From the NCBI RefSeq assembly GCF_010858045.1, contig NZ_JAAGVC010000046.1:1-39373 (forward strand): a stretch of DNA of 39,373 nucleotides, in the 5' to 3' direction. Position 1 is the stretch's first letter, and each line of letters starts with the position of its first letter. Both the position numbers and the translations under genes were made by a program. This document shows, in pieces, positions 30,422-39,304 of the stretch. Source of the DNA: Nocardia cyriacigeorgica. GTDB taxonomy: Bacteria; Actinomycetota; Actinomycetes; Mycobacteriales; Mycobacteriaceae. The notes under the pieces were generated by a model. It saw only the letters and a program-made list of their open reading frames with translations, made no database searches and was not told where the DNA came from.

Positions 30422-31003
30422 TCACAACCCGACCTGTTCTGCTATGGCCCGAGCGACCGCCGTTTCGATCAGATGCCTGCTCTGTTCTTCGGTGAAGATG
30501 CCCGGCAGCGTGAGCCGGTCGACGATCAGCCAATTCAGCGCCAGATACAACAGCAGCACTGTGTCCTCGTCGCCCGGCATGCCGGAGTCGATGTGGTTGC
30601 GGACGTTGAATTCGATATCGGCGCGGACTCGTTCGGTGAGTACTTCGCGCAGTTCGGGCCGTCGGGTCGCCTCCAAGCGCAGTTCCAGTAGGGCGAGGTA
30701 ACCGGTGCGGAAGGTTTCCAGCCGGTCCACCACGTCGGTCATCAGCTCGGTGATCGTCTCTTTCGTCTTCGGTCCGCCGAGCTTGGCCATCATCGCCGCG
30801 CTCGGCTCGAGGCGTTCGTAGAAGCGGCTGCCGGTCTGGGTCATCAGGTCGTCGCGGTTGGCGAAATAGTTCGAGGCCGTGCCCGCGGGCACGCCGGCTT
30901 CCTTGTCCACCGCGCGAAATGTCAGTCCACGCGCGCCCTCGCGGGCCAGGACCTCGATGGCCGCGTCGAGCAACGCGGCCCTGCGCTCCGGATTCGTTCT
31001 CAC
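30422..31003 (-). CDS. TetR family repressor
   Basis: 193 residues. N-terminal HTH: RRAALLDAAIEVLAREGARG (residues 8-27), then LTFRAVDKEAGVPAGTASNYF with the expected recognition helix. The C-terminal ligand domain (about 60-193) is helical with TetR_C-type features (ELRLEATRRPELREVLTERV). GTG start. It is divergent from two reductase genes, and the 72-base intergenic space is full of dyad symmetry. The simplest model is repression of the reductases and of itself, lifted by an unknown ligand. Confidence 0.9.
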   Translation of the reverse strand: MRTNPERRAALLDAAIEVLAREGARGLTFRAVDKEAGVPAGTASNYFANRDDLMTQTGSRFYERLEPSAAMMAKLGGPKTKETITELMTDVVDRLETFRTGYLALLELRLEATRRPELREVLTERVRADIEFNVRNHIDSGMPGDEDTVLLLYLALNWLIVDRLTLPGIFTEEQSRHLIETAVARAIAEQVGL

Positions 31004-31004
31004 C

Positions 31005-31047
31005 TTGACACCACTCCAGTTGTAGTACTACGTTGAAACCACTACAA
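31005..31047. promoter_or_regulatory. TetR operator overlapping the reductase promoter
   Basis: Plus strand: TTGACA (31005-31010), 18-base spacer, TACGTT (31029-31034). The perfect palindrome GTAGTACTAC (31022-31031) sits across the spacer and -10. TTGTAGT (31020-31026) and ACTACAA (31041-31047) form a wider inverted repeat around it. Binding here would block the plus-strand promoter. Confidence 0.6.
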
Positions 31048-31075
31048 GCAGAGTACAACATCTCAGGTGGTTCAT

Positions 31076-31639
31076 ATGCGAAAGCTCGTCTACTACGTCG
31101 CCGTCTCGCTGGACGGGTACATCGCGGGCCCCGACAACCAGTTCGACTTCTATCCGGGCAGCGACGCCTACACCGAATGGATGTGCGCGCAGTTCCCGGA
31201 CTCGATCCCGACCGCGGCCCGGCCGCATATCGGCATGGCGGTGGATTCGCCGAACCGGGAGTGGGACCCGGTGCTGATGGGCCGCGGTACCTACGCCGTC
31301 GGTCCGGCAAACCCCTTCGCGCATCTGAAGCAATACGTCTTCTCGTCGACTCTCGCGCCGGAAGCCGATCCGGCCATCGAGGTGGTGCCCGGCGATCCGC
31401 TCGCCCTGGTCCAGCGGTTGAAGCGTGGCGAGGGCCTCGATATCTGGCTCTGCGGCGGCGGCAAGCTCGCGGGCGCGCTGGTCGGCGAGATCGACGAGCT
31501 GATCATCAAGAGCTATCCGGTTGTCGCTGGTGCGGGCATTCCCGCCTTCGCCGACGCCTTCGATCCGACACTGTTCACTCCGGTCCGGCGCAAGGAATTC
31601 GACAGCGGCAACCAGGTCACCTGGTATGCGCGTGCCTGA
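31076..31639 (+). CDS. Dihydrofolate-reductase-like (RibD C-terminal) protein 1
   Basis: 187 residues of the RibD_C/DHFR-like superfamily (YwjB/YyaP type). RKLVYYVAVSLDGYIAGPDN at 2-21 is the substrate/nucleotide start. VLMGRGTY is the NADPH-loop motif, and the Gly-rich LDIWLCGGGKLAGAL is the second nucleotide motif. It is not a housekeeping FolA; such proteins are stand-alone reductases of unknown substrate. ATG at 31076 is preferred over the GTG at 31067. It is first in a TetR-controlled pair, 31 bases ahead of its paralogue. Confidence 0.85.
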   Translation: MRKLVYYVAVSLDGYIAGPDNQFDFYPGSDAYTEWMCAQFPDSIPTAARPHIGMAVDSPNREWDPVLMGRGTYAVGPANPFAHLKQYVFSSTLAPEADPAIEVVPGDPLALVQRLKRGEGLDIWLCGGGKLAGALVGEIDELIIKSYPVVAGAGIPAFADAFDPTLFTPVRRKEFDSGNQVTWYARA

Positions 31640-31670
31640 TCGACTCACTCACCACAGAAAGCAGGACCCC

Positions 31671-32246
31671 ATGCGAAAGCTCGTCTACTACGTCGGCATG
31701 TCCATCGACGGCTATATCGCCGGACCCGACGGCGGCATCGATTTCTTCCCGCTCCCCTCCGACTTCACCGAATGGATCGCGGCCGACTATCCCGAAACCC
31801 TGCCTGCCCATGTCTGGCCGCATTTCGGTGTCGCCGAGGGCACGCCGAGCAAGAGTTTCGACACCATGGTGATGGGGCGCGGCACCTACGAACCAGGGCT
31901 GGCCGTCGGCATCACCAGCCCGTATCCGCAGCTACGTCAATACGTCGTGTCCAGCACGCTCGGCACGATCGATGACCCGGGTGTGCAGCTGGTGGAATCG
32001 GATCCGGTCGAGCTGGTGCGGCGGTTGAAGCAGGAGGACGGCCTTGATATCTGGCTGGCCGGCGGCGGCACACTCGCCGGTGCGCTGATCGACGAGATCG
32101 ATGAACTCGTCATCAAGAGCTATCCGGTATCGGCAGGCGCGGGTGTCCGCGCGTTCGACGGCCCGTTCCGGCCCACTCGGTTCACCCCGACCAGGCGGCG
32201 CGAGTTCGGCAACGGCACCCAGGTCACCTGGCTCACCCGCGCCTGA
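31671..32246 (+). CDS. Dihydrofolate-reductase-like (RibD C-terminal) protein 2
   Basis: 191 residues, a tandem paralogue of the preceding protein. RKLVYYVGMSIDGYIAGPDG, VMGRGTY, QLRQYVVSSTL and LDIWLAGGGTLAGALIDEID match block for block. The middle (PLPSDFTEWIAADYPETLPA versus PGSDAYTEWMCAQFPDSIPT) is diverged, and a short insertion follows the MGRGTY motif. The conserved nucleotide site with a changed substrate side suggests duplication followed by specialisation. ATG behind AGCAGGA. Probably one transcript with its paralogue under the TetR promoter. No terminator is obvious before the ask region. Confidence 0.85.
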   Translation: MRKLVYYVGMSIDGYIAGPDGGIDFFPLPSDFTEWIAADYPETLPAHVWPHFGVAEGTPSKSFDTMVMGRGTYEPGLAVGITSPYPQLRQYVVSSTLGTIDDPGVQLVESDPVELVRRLKQEDGLDIWLAGGGTLAGALIDEIDELVIKSYPVSAGAGVRAFDGPFRPTRFTPTRRREFGNGTQVTWLTRA

Positions 32247-32426
32247 CGCTCGCCGTCGACGAGGGCGATCACCGGCGGCAATAGCCCGTCGGCATCGATC
32301 TCAAACGAGATCCGGCACGGTTGTGTCCTTTTCCACAGGCTCGGAGGTAGGCCCGAAATCGCTGGATGCGGGCCGGTACGCTGAATCACCGGAATAAGCT
32401 TTTCGTCGATCTGGGAGGACCCTGTC

Positions 32427-33692
<1,266 letters not shown>

Positions 33693-33695
33693 ATC

Positions 33696-34730
33696 ATGGG
33701 TGTACGGGTTGGAGTCGTCGGCGCGACCGGTCAGGTCGGCGCCGTTATGCGCAAGCTGCTCGAGGAGCGCAACTTCCCGGCCGACGAGGTGCGTTTCTTC
33801 GCCTCGGCCAGGTCCGCGGGTAAGAAGCTGCCGTGGCGCGGCGGTGAGATCGTGGTGGAAGACACCGAGACCGCCGATCCGTCCGGCCTCGATATCGCGC
33901 TGTTCTCCGCGGGCGCCACGATGTCACGGGTGCAGGCGCCGCGTTTCGCCGCCGCCGGCGTCACCGTTATCGACAACTCCTCGGCATGGCGCAAGGACCC
34001 CGAGGTGCCGCTGGTGGTCAGCGAGGTGAACCCGGAGCAGACCCGCAACCTGGTCAAGGGCATCATCGCCAACCCCAACTGCACCACGATGGCCGCGATG
34101 CCGGTGCTCAAGCCGCTGCACGAGATCGCCGGGCTGCGCAGGCTCATCGTCTCCAGCTACCAGGCGGTGTCCGGTAGCGGCCTGGCCGGCGTGGAAGAGC
34201 TGGCCTCGCAGGCGCGCGCGGTCATCGACGACGCCGAGAAGCTCACCCACGACGGTGGCGCGGTCGATTTCCCCGCGCCGAACAAGTACGTCGCGCCGAT
34301 CGCGTTCAATGTGCTGCCGTTGGCCGGTTCGCTGGTCGACGACGGCTCCGGCGAGACCGACGAAGATCAGAAGCTGCGCAACGAGAGCCGCAAGATCCTC
34401 GGCCTGCCCGACCTGCTGGTCAGCGGCACCTGCGTGCGTGTTCCGGTGTTCACCGGGCACTCGCTGTCGGTGAACGCCGAGTTCGATCAGCCGCTGTCGG
34501 TGGCGCAGGCGAAGGAGATCCTGGCCAAGGCGCCGGGCGTGAAGCTGGTCGACGTGCCGACGCCGTTGCAGGCGGCCGGGCACGACGAGTCGCTGGTCGG
34601 CCGGATCCGGCAGGATCCGGGTGTGCCCGACGGCCGCGGTCTCGCGCTGTTCATCTCCGGTGACAATCTGCGTAAGGGCGCCGCGCTCAACACCATTCAG
34701 ATCGCGGAAGTCCTGCTCGCCGACCGCTGA
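33696..34730 (+). CDS. asd: Aspartate-semialdehyde dehydrogenase
   Basis: 344 residues. Reduces aspartyl phosphate to aspartate semialdehyde with NADPH. N-terminal Rossmann motif VGVVGATGQVGAVMRKLLEE at 5-24. The catalytic Cys129 lies in NPNCTTMAAMPVLKPLH. The active-site stretch SGTCVRVPVFTGHS carries the substrate Arg and the general-base His. Normal length, ATG start three bases after ask, and the standard actinobacterial ask-asd operon ending at a strong hairpin. Confidence 0.96.
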   Translation: MGVRVGVVGATGQVGAVMRKLLEERNFPADEVRFFASARSAGKKLPWRGGEIVVEDTETADPSGLDIALFSAGATMSRVQAPRFAAAGVTVIDNSSAWRKDPEVPLVVSEVNPEQTRNLVKGIIANPNCTTMAAMPVLKPLHEIAGLRRLIVSSYQAVSGSGLAGVEELASQARAVIDDAEKLTHDGGAVDFPAPNKYVAPIAFNVLPLAGSLVDDGSGETDEDQKLRNESRKILGLPDLLVSGTCVRVPVFTGHSLSVNAEFDQPLSVAQAKEILAKAPGVKLVDVPTPLQAAGHDESLVGRIRQDPGVPDGRGLALFISGDNLRKGAALNTIQIAEVLLADR

Positions 34731-34749
34731 GCGGTTACCTCTCACGACC

Positions 34750-34785
34750 GAGCCCGGCCGTCGCTGCACAGCGGCGGCCGGGCTC
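34750..34785. terminator. Bidirectional terminator after asd
   Basis: GAGCCCGGCCG pairs perfectly with CGGCCGGGCTC (11 bp, 14-base loop), 20 bases after asd and 6 bases from the end of the convergent serine hydrolase gene. No U-tract. Confidence 0.75.
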
Positions 34786-34791
34786 GTCTGG

Positions 34792-36144
34792 TCAGCGGAT
34801 GCCCGGTGTGCGCGGATCGGGGCCGAGGCAGGCCAGGATGGCGCAGCCGGGTGGGGCGTCGCTGAAGGGCGGGCGCAGCGGCTGGTTCAGGCAGGCGAAG
34901 ACGTTGCAGCCCGGATAGGCCGACGGCCCCACCCCGACGATGGCCAGCAGGATATCGCTGTCGATGAAGGCATTCGGGTCCAAGGTCAGCGGTGGTTCGA
35001 CGTACGGGCCCGGGTCGGCGACCGGCGGCTCATGGAAGGCGGCGAACAGCCTGCGGAAGAATTCGTGCGGCAGTTCGGCCTGGTTCTGGATGACGCCGGA
35101 TGGGCCGTGCGCGCTGACATTGCCGAACATCCCGGTCCACACCACGGTCAGATCCTGGCTGGGGAAGACGAAGACGTTCTGCATGCCCATACCCGCCATG
35201 GAGTACATGTCCGGTGGCAGGAAGCTCGCGTTCTCCGCGCAGGAGGGTCCGAGCCAGAACAGATACCCGTAGCAGTGATTGGTCGCCGACGGGGAGCGGG
35301 CCTTGTCCAGATAAGCGCGTGAGACGAGTTGCGTTGTGCCCCAGCGTCCGTCGTTGGCGACGAGCAGCCCGAGCTTGGCCAGATCGTTCGGCGGGATCAT
35401 CAGGTGCGCGTAGCCGTAGGTGTGGCCTGCTCGGTCGCGGGCCCAGTAGTAGTCGCCGCGCGCGATGCCGAGCGGGTCGAACAACTCGCGCTGGGCGAAC
35501 TGCTGCAGCGGTTCGCCGACGGCCAGTTCCATCACATAGGCCAGCAGGTCGACATTGCGCTGGCTGTAACTGAATACGGTGCCCGGTTCGTGATCCAGCG
35601 GCACCCCGAGAGCCTGCACCGCGCTGTTCGGATCGAGCGGAATCACTCCGGTGATGCCTTCGGTGACCACGCCGACGCGCATCCCCGACGATTCCGTCAG
35701 TAGATCCTCGACCGTGATGGAGCGCCGCTGCTCGTCGCCGAGACCCGCGGGCAGATACCGTCCGATCGGCGAGGAGATATCGAGCTTGCCCTGGTCCGAG
35801 GCGATTCCGGCGAGCAGGGACACGATGGACTTGGTCACGCTCCAGACATTCCAGGCCACGTTGCCGGTCTGCGCGTTCGTCGGGCCCTCGCCGATCAGGC
35901 AGTTGTGCCGAAAGACCTGGACGTTCAATCGATTCCGGGTGCTCGCGAACTGGAGCGCCTCGGCGAGGCGCTGCGAATCCAGCCCTACCGCTTCGGGTTC
36001 GGCTCGCTCGAGTTGGCGCCCCGAGTGCACCGAGCACTCCGCCGGGGCAGGCGGTGGCGCCGCTGCCGCGGACGCGGCGAAGACATGCCCCGCAACCAAC
36101 GCAACCGCTGTGACCCCTACGAGGAGTCCACCGAAACGCCCCAT
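34792..36144 (-). CDS. Exported serine hydrolase (beta-lactamase/class C fold)
   Basis: 450 residues from an ATG at 36144; the longer frame to 36438 has no coding look. Signal peptide: LLVGVTAVALVAGHVFAASA, cleavage near AAA-PP. The serine beta-lactamase/transpeptidase motif SVTK is at 102-105 (Ser102, Lys105). The second motif reads Y193-S-Q rather than the usual Y-S/A-N. The late block YSMAGMGMQNVFVFPSQDL sits where class C enzymes have their third element. The C-terminus is unusual: two similar units PGCNVFAC and PGCAILAC (Cys413/418 and Cys434/439). Likely an esterase or DD-peptidase-like enzyme, not proven to be a beta-lactamase. Confidence 0.8.
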   Translation of the reverse strand: MGRFGGLLVGVTAVALVAGHVFAASAAAAPPPAPAECSVHSGRQLERAEPEAVGLDSQRLAEALQFASTRNRLNVQVFRHNCLIGEGPTNAQTGNVAWNVWSVTKSIVSLLAGIASDQGKLDISSPIGRYLPAGLGDEQRRSITVEDLLTESSGMRVGVVTEGITGVIPLDPNSAVQALGVPLDHEPGTVFSYSQRNVDLLAYVMELAVGEPLQQFAQRELFDPLGIARGDYYWARDRAGHTYGYAHLMIPPNDLAKLGLLVANDGRWGTTQLVSRAYLDKARSPSATNHCYGYLFWLGPSCAENASFLPPDMYSMAGMGMQNVFVFPSQDLTVVWTGMFGNVSAHGPSGVIQNQAELPHEFFRRLFAAFHEPPVADPGPYVEPPLTLDPNAFIDSDILLAIVGVGPSAYPGCNVFACLNQPLRPPFSDAPPGCAILACLGPDPRTPGIR

Positions 36145-36192
36145 GCGGATCAGGTTAGCGCCGGAGGCCGGGCGGGGCCGGTATATGCGAAA

Positions 36193-36220
36193 CGCCGCCA
36201 GGTCGGGGGACCTGGCGGCG
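36193..36220. terminator. Strong orphan hairpin
   Basis: CGCCGCCAGGTC and its exact complement flank a GGGG tetraloop (12-bp stem). On the minus strand it is followed by TTT only. It lies 49 bases upstream of the serine hydrolase ATG, with no gene obviously ending here, so it may be a 5'-leader structure, an attenuator, or the terminator of an unseen minus-strand RNA. Confidence 0.4.
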
Positions 36221-36444
36221 CCGAGTCGCGGGACGCCCACGCCGACGTCACCACTGGTATCGACACCCGGCAAGCGCCTCTCGGCGAGTGGTCGCTCGAA
36301 GCGACAGATGGGGTGAGGCCCGGGGCTGCTCGGATGCCGACAGCGGGGTTCAACGAGCCGCACGGGCGGACTATTCCGGGCCGAAGATGTGACGTGCGGC
36401 ACTACACTTTGGCCACACGCCGCAGTTCGGCAACTCACCAGTTA

Positions 36445-36467
36445 TTTTCTTGACTAATTCCAGAAAA
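36445..36467 (+). promoter_or_regulatory. AT-rich inverted repeat, probable CatR/Fur-type operator
   Basis: TTTTC (36445-36449) and GAAAA (36463-36467) are inverted arms around TTGACTAATTCCA, in the most AT-rich stretch of the region and 16 bases before the catR ATG. The inner TTGACT may be a -35. Fur-family peroxide regulators bind such AT-rich dyads over their own promoters. Confidence 0.5.
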
Positions 36468-36483
36468 GGTGGAGACTCGAAGT

Positions 36484-36924
36484 ATGCACACCGACAGCAC
36501 CGATCCCCGCGAGCAGTTGCGCGCGGCCGGTCTGCGGGTCACCGCCCCGCGGGTAGCGGTGCTCGACGCGGTCGCGGCTCGTCCGCATTCCGACGCCGAC
36601 ACCGTCGCTGTCACCGTCCGGCAACAGCTGGGCTCGGTCTCCACCCAGGCCGTCTATGACGTGCTGCATGCCTGCGTCCGCGCCGGCATCCTGCGGCGCA
36701 TCGAGCCGGCCGGGTCGGCGGCGCTCTACGAGGCCAGAACCGGCGACAACCATCACCACCTGGTGTGCAGAAACTGCGGCACGGTCGTGGACGTGGACTG
36801 TGTCGTGGGCAGCGCCCCCTGCCTGCAACCCGATGACGAACACGGTTTCGCCATCGATGAGGCGGAGGTCGTGTTCTGGGGCCTGTGCCCGAACTGCCGT
36901 CCGGACCGACGGCCGACACTCTGA
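36484..36924 (+). CDS. catR: Fur family redox regulator (CatR/FurA-like)
   Basis: 146 residues. Winged-helix half: LRAAGLRVTAPRVAVLDAV (12-30) and VSTQAVYDVLHACVRAGILR. Metal half: the HHH cluster at 90-92, Cys95 and Cys98 in VCRNCG, then CVVGSAPC and Cys135/Cys138 in LCPNC. This is the FurA/CatR branch that represses catalase genes until oxidised by peroxide. Because the next gene is a monofunctional catalase, the Streptomyces CatR-CatA pair is the better comparison than mycobacterial FurA-KatG. ATG 36484 or a GTG at 36469 could be the start. It lies 50 bases ahead of the catalase. Confidence 0.88.
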   Translation: MHTDSTDPREQLRAAGLRVTAPRVAVLDAVAARPHSDADTVAVTVRQQLGSVSTQAVYDVLHACVRAGILRRIEPAGSAALYEARTGDNHHHLVCRNCGTVVDVDCVVGSAPCLQPDDEHGFAIDEAEVVFWGLCPNCRPDRRPTL

Positions 36925-36974
36925 CAGTCCCGGGTCAGCCCATCCCGGGTCCGTTGACAGCCGAGGAGGCTTTT

Positions 36975-38444
36975 ATGACCAAGCCGACAACCACCAACAC
37001 CGGCATTCCCGTCGAAAGCGACAACGAATCGCTGACCGCGGGAACCCAAGGCCCCGTTCTGCTGCACGACCACTACCTGATCGAGAAGCTCGCGCAGTTC
37101 AACCGGGAGCGGGTGCCGGAACGCATCGTGCACGCCAAGGGCTCCGGCGCGTACGGCGAACTGGTGGTGACCAACCCGGAGATCGCGAAGTACACCAAGG
37201 CCAAGCTGTTCCAGCCCGGCGCGCGCACCGAATCGCTGGTGCGTTTCTCCACCGTCGCCGGTGAGCAGGGCAGCCCGGACACCTGGCGTGACCCGCGCGG
37301 TTTCGCGATCAAGTTCTACACCGAGGACGGCAACTACGACCTCGTCGGCAACAACACCCCGGTCTTCTTCATCAAGGACTCGATCAAGTTCCCCGACTTC
37401 ATCCGCTCGCAGAAGCGGCTGCCGGGTTCGGGTCTGCGCGATCACAACATGCAGTGGGATTTCTGGACGCTGCGCCCGGAATCGGCGCATCAGGTCACCT
37501 GGCTGATGGGCGATCGCGGCATCCCGAAGAGCTACCGGCACATGAACGGCTACGGCTCGCACACCTATCAGTGGATCAACGCCGAAGGTGAGCGGGTATG
37601 GGTGAAGTACCACTTCCGCACCGATCAGGGCCAGGACTTCCTCACCCAGGCCGAGGCCGACCGGCTCGCGGGCACCGACCCCGACCTGCATCGCAAGGAT
37701 CTGTGGGACGCCATCGAGCGCGGGGATTTCCCGAGCTGGACGGTCTACGTGCAGATCATGCCGGTCGCCGAGGCGGAGACCTACCGGTTCAACCCGTTCG
37801 ATCTCACCAAGGTTTGGTCCAAGAAGGACTACCCGCTGATCGAGGTCGGCAAGTGGACGCTGAACCGTAACCCGCGCAACTTCTTCGTCGAGATCGAGCA
37901 GGCCGCGTTCGAGCCGTCCAACATCGTGCCCGGCATCGGGTTCTCGCCGGACAAGATGCTGCTCGGCCGCGTCTTCGCCTACGCCGACGCGCACCGTTAC
38001 CGCATCGGCACCAACTACGCGCAGCTGCCGCCGAACGCGCCGCGCGCCGCGGAGGTCAACACCTACTCCAAGGAAGGCGCGATGCGGTACCACTTCAACG
38101 AGCCGGAGGTGCCGGTGTACGCGCCGAACTCCTACGGCGGCCCGCACGCCGATCCGGAACTGGCCGGTGACGGCGGTGCCTGGGAGTTCGACGGCAAGGC
38201 CGTGCGCGCCGGCTACATCCAGCACGCCGAGGACGGCGATTTCGTCCAGCCCGGCATCCTGGTGCGCGAGGTGCTCAACGATGAACAGCGCGACCGCCTG
38301 GTGAGCAATATCGTCGGCCATGTGCTCGGCGGTGTGCAGGAGCCGGTGCTGAGCCGGGTCTTCGAGTACTGGAAGAACGTCGACAGCGAGCTCGGCAAGC
38401 GCGTCGAGGAGGGCGTGCGGGCCGGCCTCAACGGCAACGGCTGA
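36975..38444 (+). CDS. katA: Monofunctional haem catalase
   Basis: 489 residues, small-subunit (clade 3) catalase. Breaks down hydrogen peroxide. The distal His53 lies in ERIVHAKGSGAYGE, the distal Asn126 in VGNNTPVFF, and the proximal haem ligand Tyr336 in RVFAYADAHRYRIG. RFSTVAGEQGSPDTWRDPRG is the classic catalase block. ATG at 36975 has GAGGAGG; the longer frame overlaps catR and is not used. It is complete, probably co-transcribed with catR, and ends at a strong terminator. It may help remove peroxide made by oxidases such as the secreted sterol oxidase, but no link is shown. Confidence 0.96.
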   Translation: MTKPTTTNTGIPVESDNESLTAGTQGPVLLHDHYLIEKLAQFNRERVPERIVHAKGSGAYGELVVTNPEIAKYTKAKLFQPGARTESLVRFSTVAGEQGSPDTWRDPRGFAIKFYTEDGNYDLVGNNTPVFFIKDSIKFPDFIRSQKRLPGSGLRDHNMQWDFWTLRPESAHQVTWLMGDRGIPKSYRHMNGYGSHTYQWINAEGERVWVKYHFRTDQGQDFLTQAEADRLAGTDPDLHRKDLWDAIERGDFPSWTVYVQIMPVAEAETYRFNPFDLTKVWSKKDYPLIEVGKWTLNRNPRNFFVEIEQAAFEPSNIVPGIGFSPDKMLLGRVFAYADAHRYRIGTNYAQLPPNAPRAAEVNTYSKEGAMRYHFNEPEVPVYAPNSYGGPHADPELAGDGGAWEFDGKAVRAGYIQHAEDGDFVQPGILVREVLNDEQRDRLVSNIVGHVLGGVQEPVLSRVFEYWKNVDSELGKRVEEGVRAGLNGNG

Positions 38445-38470
38445 CCCCTCGGCGTCTCGAAAAAACTTTC

Positions 38471-38506
38471 CGCCCCTGACCATTCCGGTCAGGGGCGGAT
38501 TTTTTC
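38471..38506. terminator. Bidirectional intrinsic terminator after katA
   Basis: CCGCCCCTGACC pairs perfectly with GGTCAGGGGCGG (12 bp, 5-base loop), followed by TTTTTT at 38501-38506. On the minus strand the mirror run of T (38466-38461) follows after four bases, so it can also end the small minus-strand gene. Confidence 0.9.
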
Positions 38507-38529
38507 TGTCCAGCGGGTACCGCAGGGTC

Positions 38530-38589
38530 CTACAGCAGACCGAACCAGTAGATCACGCAGGCCAGCATCCAGACGACCACGGTTTCCAT
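38530..38589 (-). CDS. 19-residue hydrophobic membrane peptide
   Basis: METVVVWMLACVIYWFGLL, then TAG. The ATG has GGGAGAG (38601-38595) five bases upstream, an ideal site, and the bidirectional terminator lies 31 bases past the stop on this strand. Almost every residue is hydrophobic or aromatic, enough for one membrane helix. It resembles single-helix accessory peptides in size. I do not know its partner; the frame is too short to be safe without comparative evidence. Confidence 0.5.
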   Translation of the reverse strand: METVVVWMLACVIYWFGLL

Positions 38590-38809
38590 CGACGCTCTCC
38601 CAATCTTCTTGCCGTACTTCCATCATGGCGCGAATCGAGCAGCCGCGCCGCAAACTGGTCCAGTTTCGCCGATCGGGGCCGCTCGAGCGGGGATTGCCGG
38701 GCTGCAAGTTCTTCTTAAGGGCGCGCCAAGCCGGGGGCGGCATTGTTCGTATCAACACCGGAACACACCGGAAAGCACAGACCGAAACCCCGAACAGGAC
38801 GTAACGACG

Positions 38810-39304
38810 ATGATCGGCAAGCTGACCACCGCCCTCGCTCTCGCCACCACGACCACCGCCCTCGTTCTCGGTGCGGGCACGGCCTCGGCCGCCACCGAAG
38901 GCGTCCCGGGTGCCGCCGTCACCGGCCAGGCCACCTGCACCCACAAGAACGACAAGATCCGGATCGAGATCGATTCGCCGGTCGTCTACGCCCAGCCGGG
39001 CTACCTGCCCGGTGAAAACCAGCAGATCCGCTACCGCACGGTCATCGTCGACGCCGCCCAGGGCACCCTCGCCGTGGCAGGCGAGTGGGAGACCGGCAAG
39101 GCCACCGACACCAAGGCCGCCGATATGGACGACACCAAGGTCGACGTCCTGCGCAACGACCCCAACGCCTACCTGGTCATCCAGGAGGTCGAATGGCTCG
39201 CGCCCGACGGTGAGAACCCGGTGGCCAAGACCGACCTGTACGCGACCAGCTACCTGATCAAGGACGGTCGCACCGAGCTCGGCACCTTCGACTACTGCCA
39301 GTAG
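38810..39304 (+). CDS. Secreted protein of unknown function
   Basis: 164 residues from an ATG at 38810 with AGGA upstream; the longer frame to 38609 is dismissed. Sec signal: KLTTALALATTTTALVLGAG, cleavage after ASA at about residue 27. The mature chain is beta-rich with two Cys only (Cys43 in ATCTHKND and Cys163 at the end, DYCQ), which probably tie the ends together. Repeated aspartates (DTKAADMDDTKVDVLRNDPN) make a possible metal or surface loop. Family not recognised; an immunoglobulin-like or lipocalin-like exported protein is possible. The last 69 bases of the window hold only GC-rich sequence. Confidence 0.72.
   Translation: MIGKLTTALALATTTTALVLGAGTASAATEGVPGAAVTGQATCTHKNDKIRIEIDSPVVYAQPGYLPGENQQIRYRTVIVDAAQGTLAVAGEWETGKATDTKAADMDDTKVDVLRNDPNAYLVIQEVEWLAPDGENPVAKTDLYATSYLIKDGRTELGTFDYCQ

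Larger units (their letters stand above)
36145..36483. other. Divergent intergenic region, serine hydrolase / catR
   Basis: 339 bases without a convincing gene. It contains the orphan hairpin at 36193-36220, a CATATAC -10-like stretch on the minus strand (36181-36187), and the AT-rich catR operator region (36441-36467). ORFs of 60-70 codons here lack ribosome sites and family likeness. Confidence 0.5.

Noticed and set aside
32250..32389. Possible decayed gene on the minus strand (ISFEIDADGLLPPVIALVDGE)
   Set aside because: The stretch reads like protein, but it is short, lacks a start and family, and overlaps the end of the second reductase; kept only as a note.
36150..36353. 67-codon minus-strand ORF between the serine hydrolase and catR
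   Set aside because: No ribosome site, Pro/Ala/Arg-rich shadow-like composition, and it contains the strong hairpin.
36330..36370. tRNA T-arm-like GGTTCAAC
   Set aside because: Flanking bases do not form a T-stem, and no acceptor or anticodon arm can be drawn.
36753..38483. Minus-strand ORF of 576 codons opposite katA
   Set aside because: Shadow of a fully conserved catalase.
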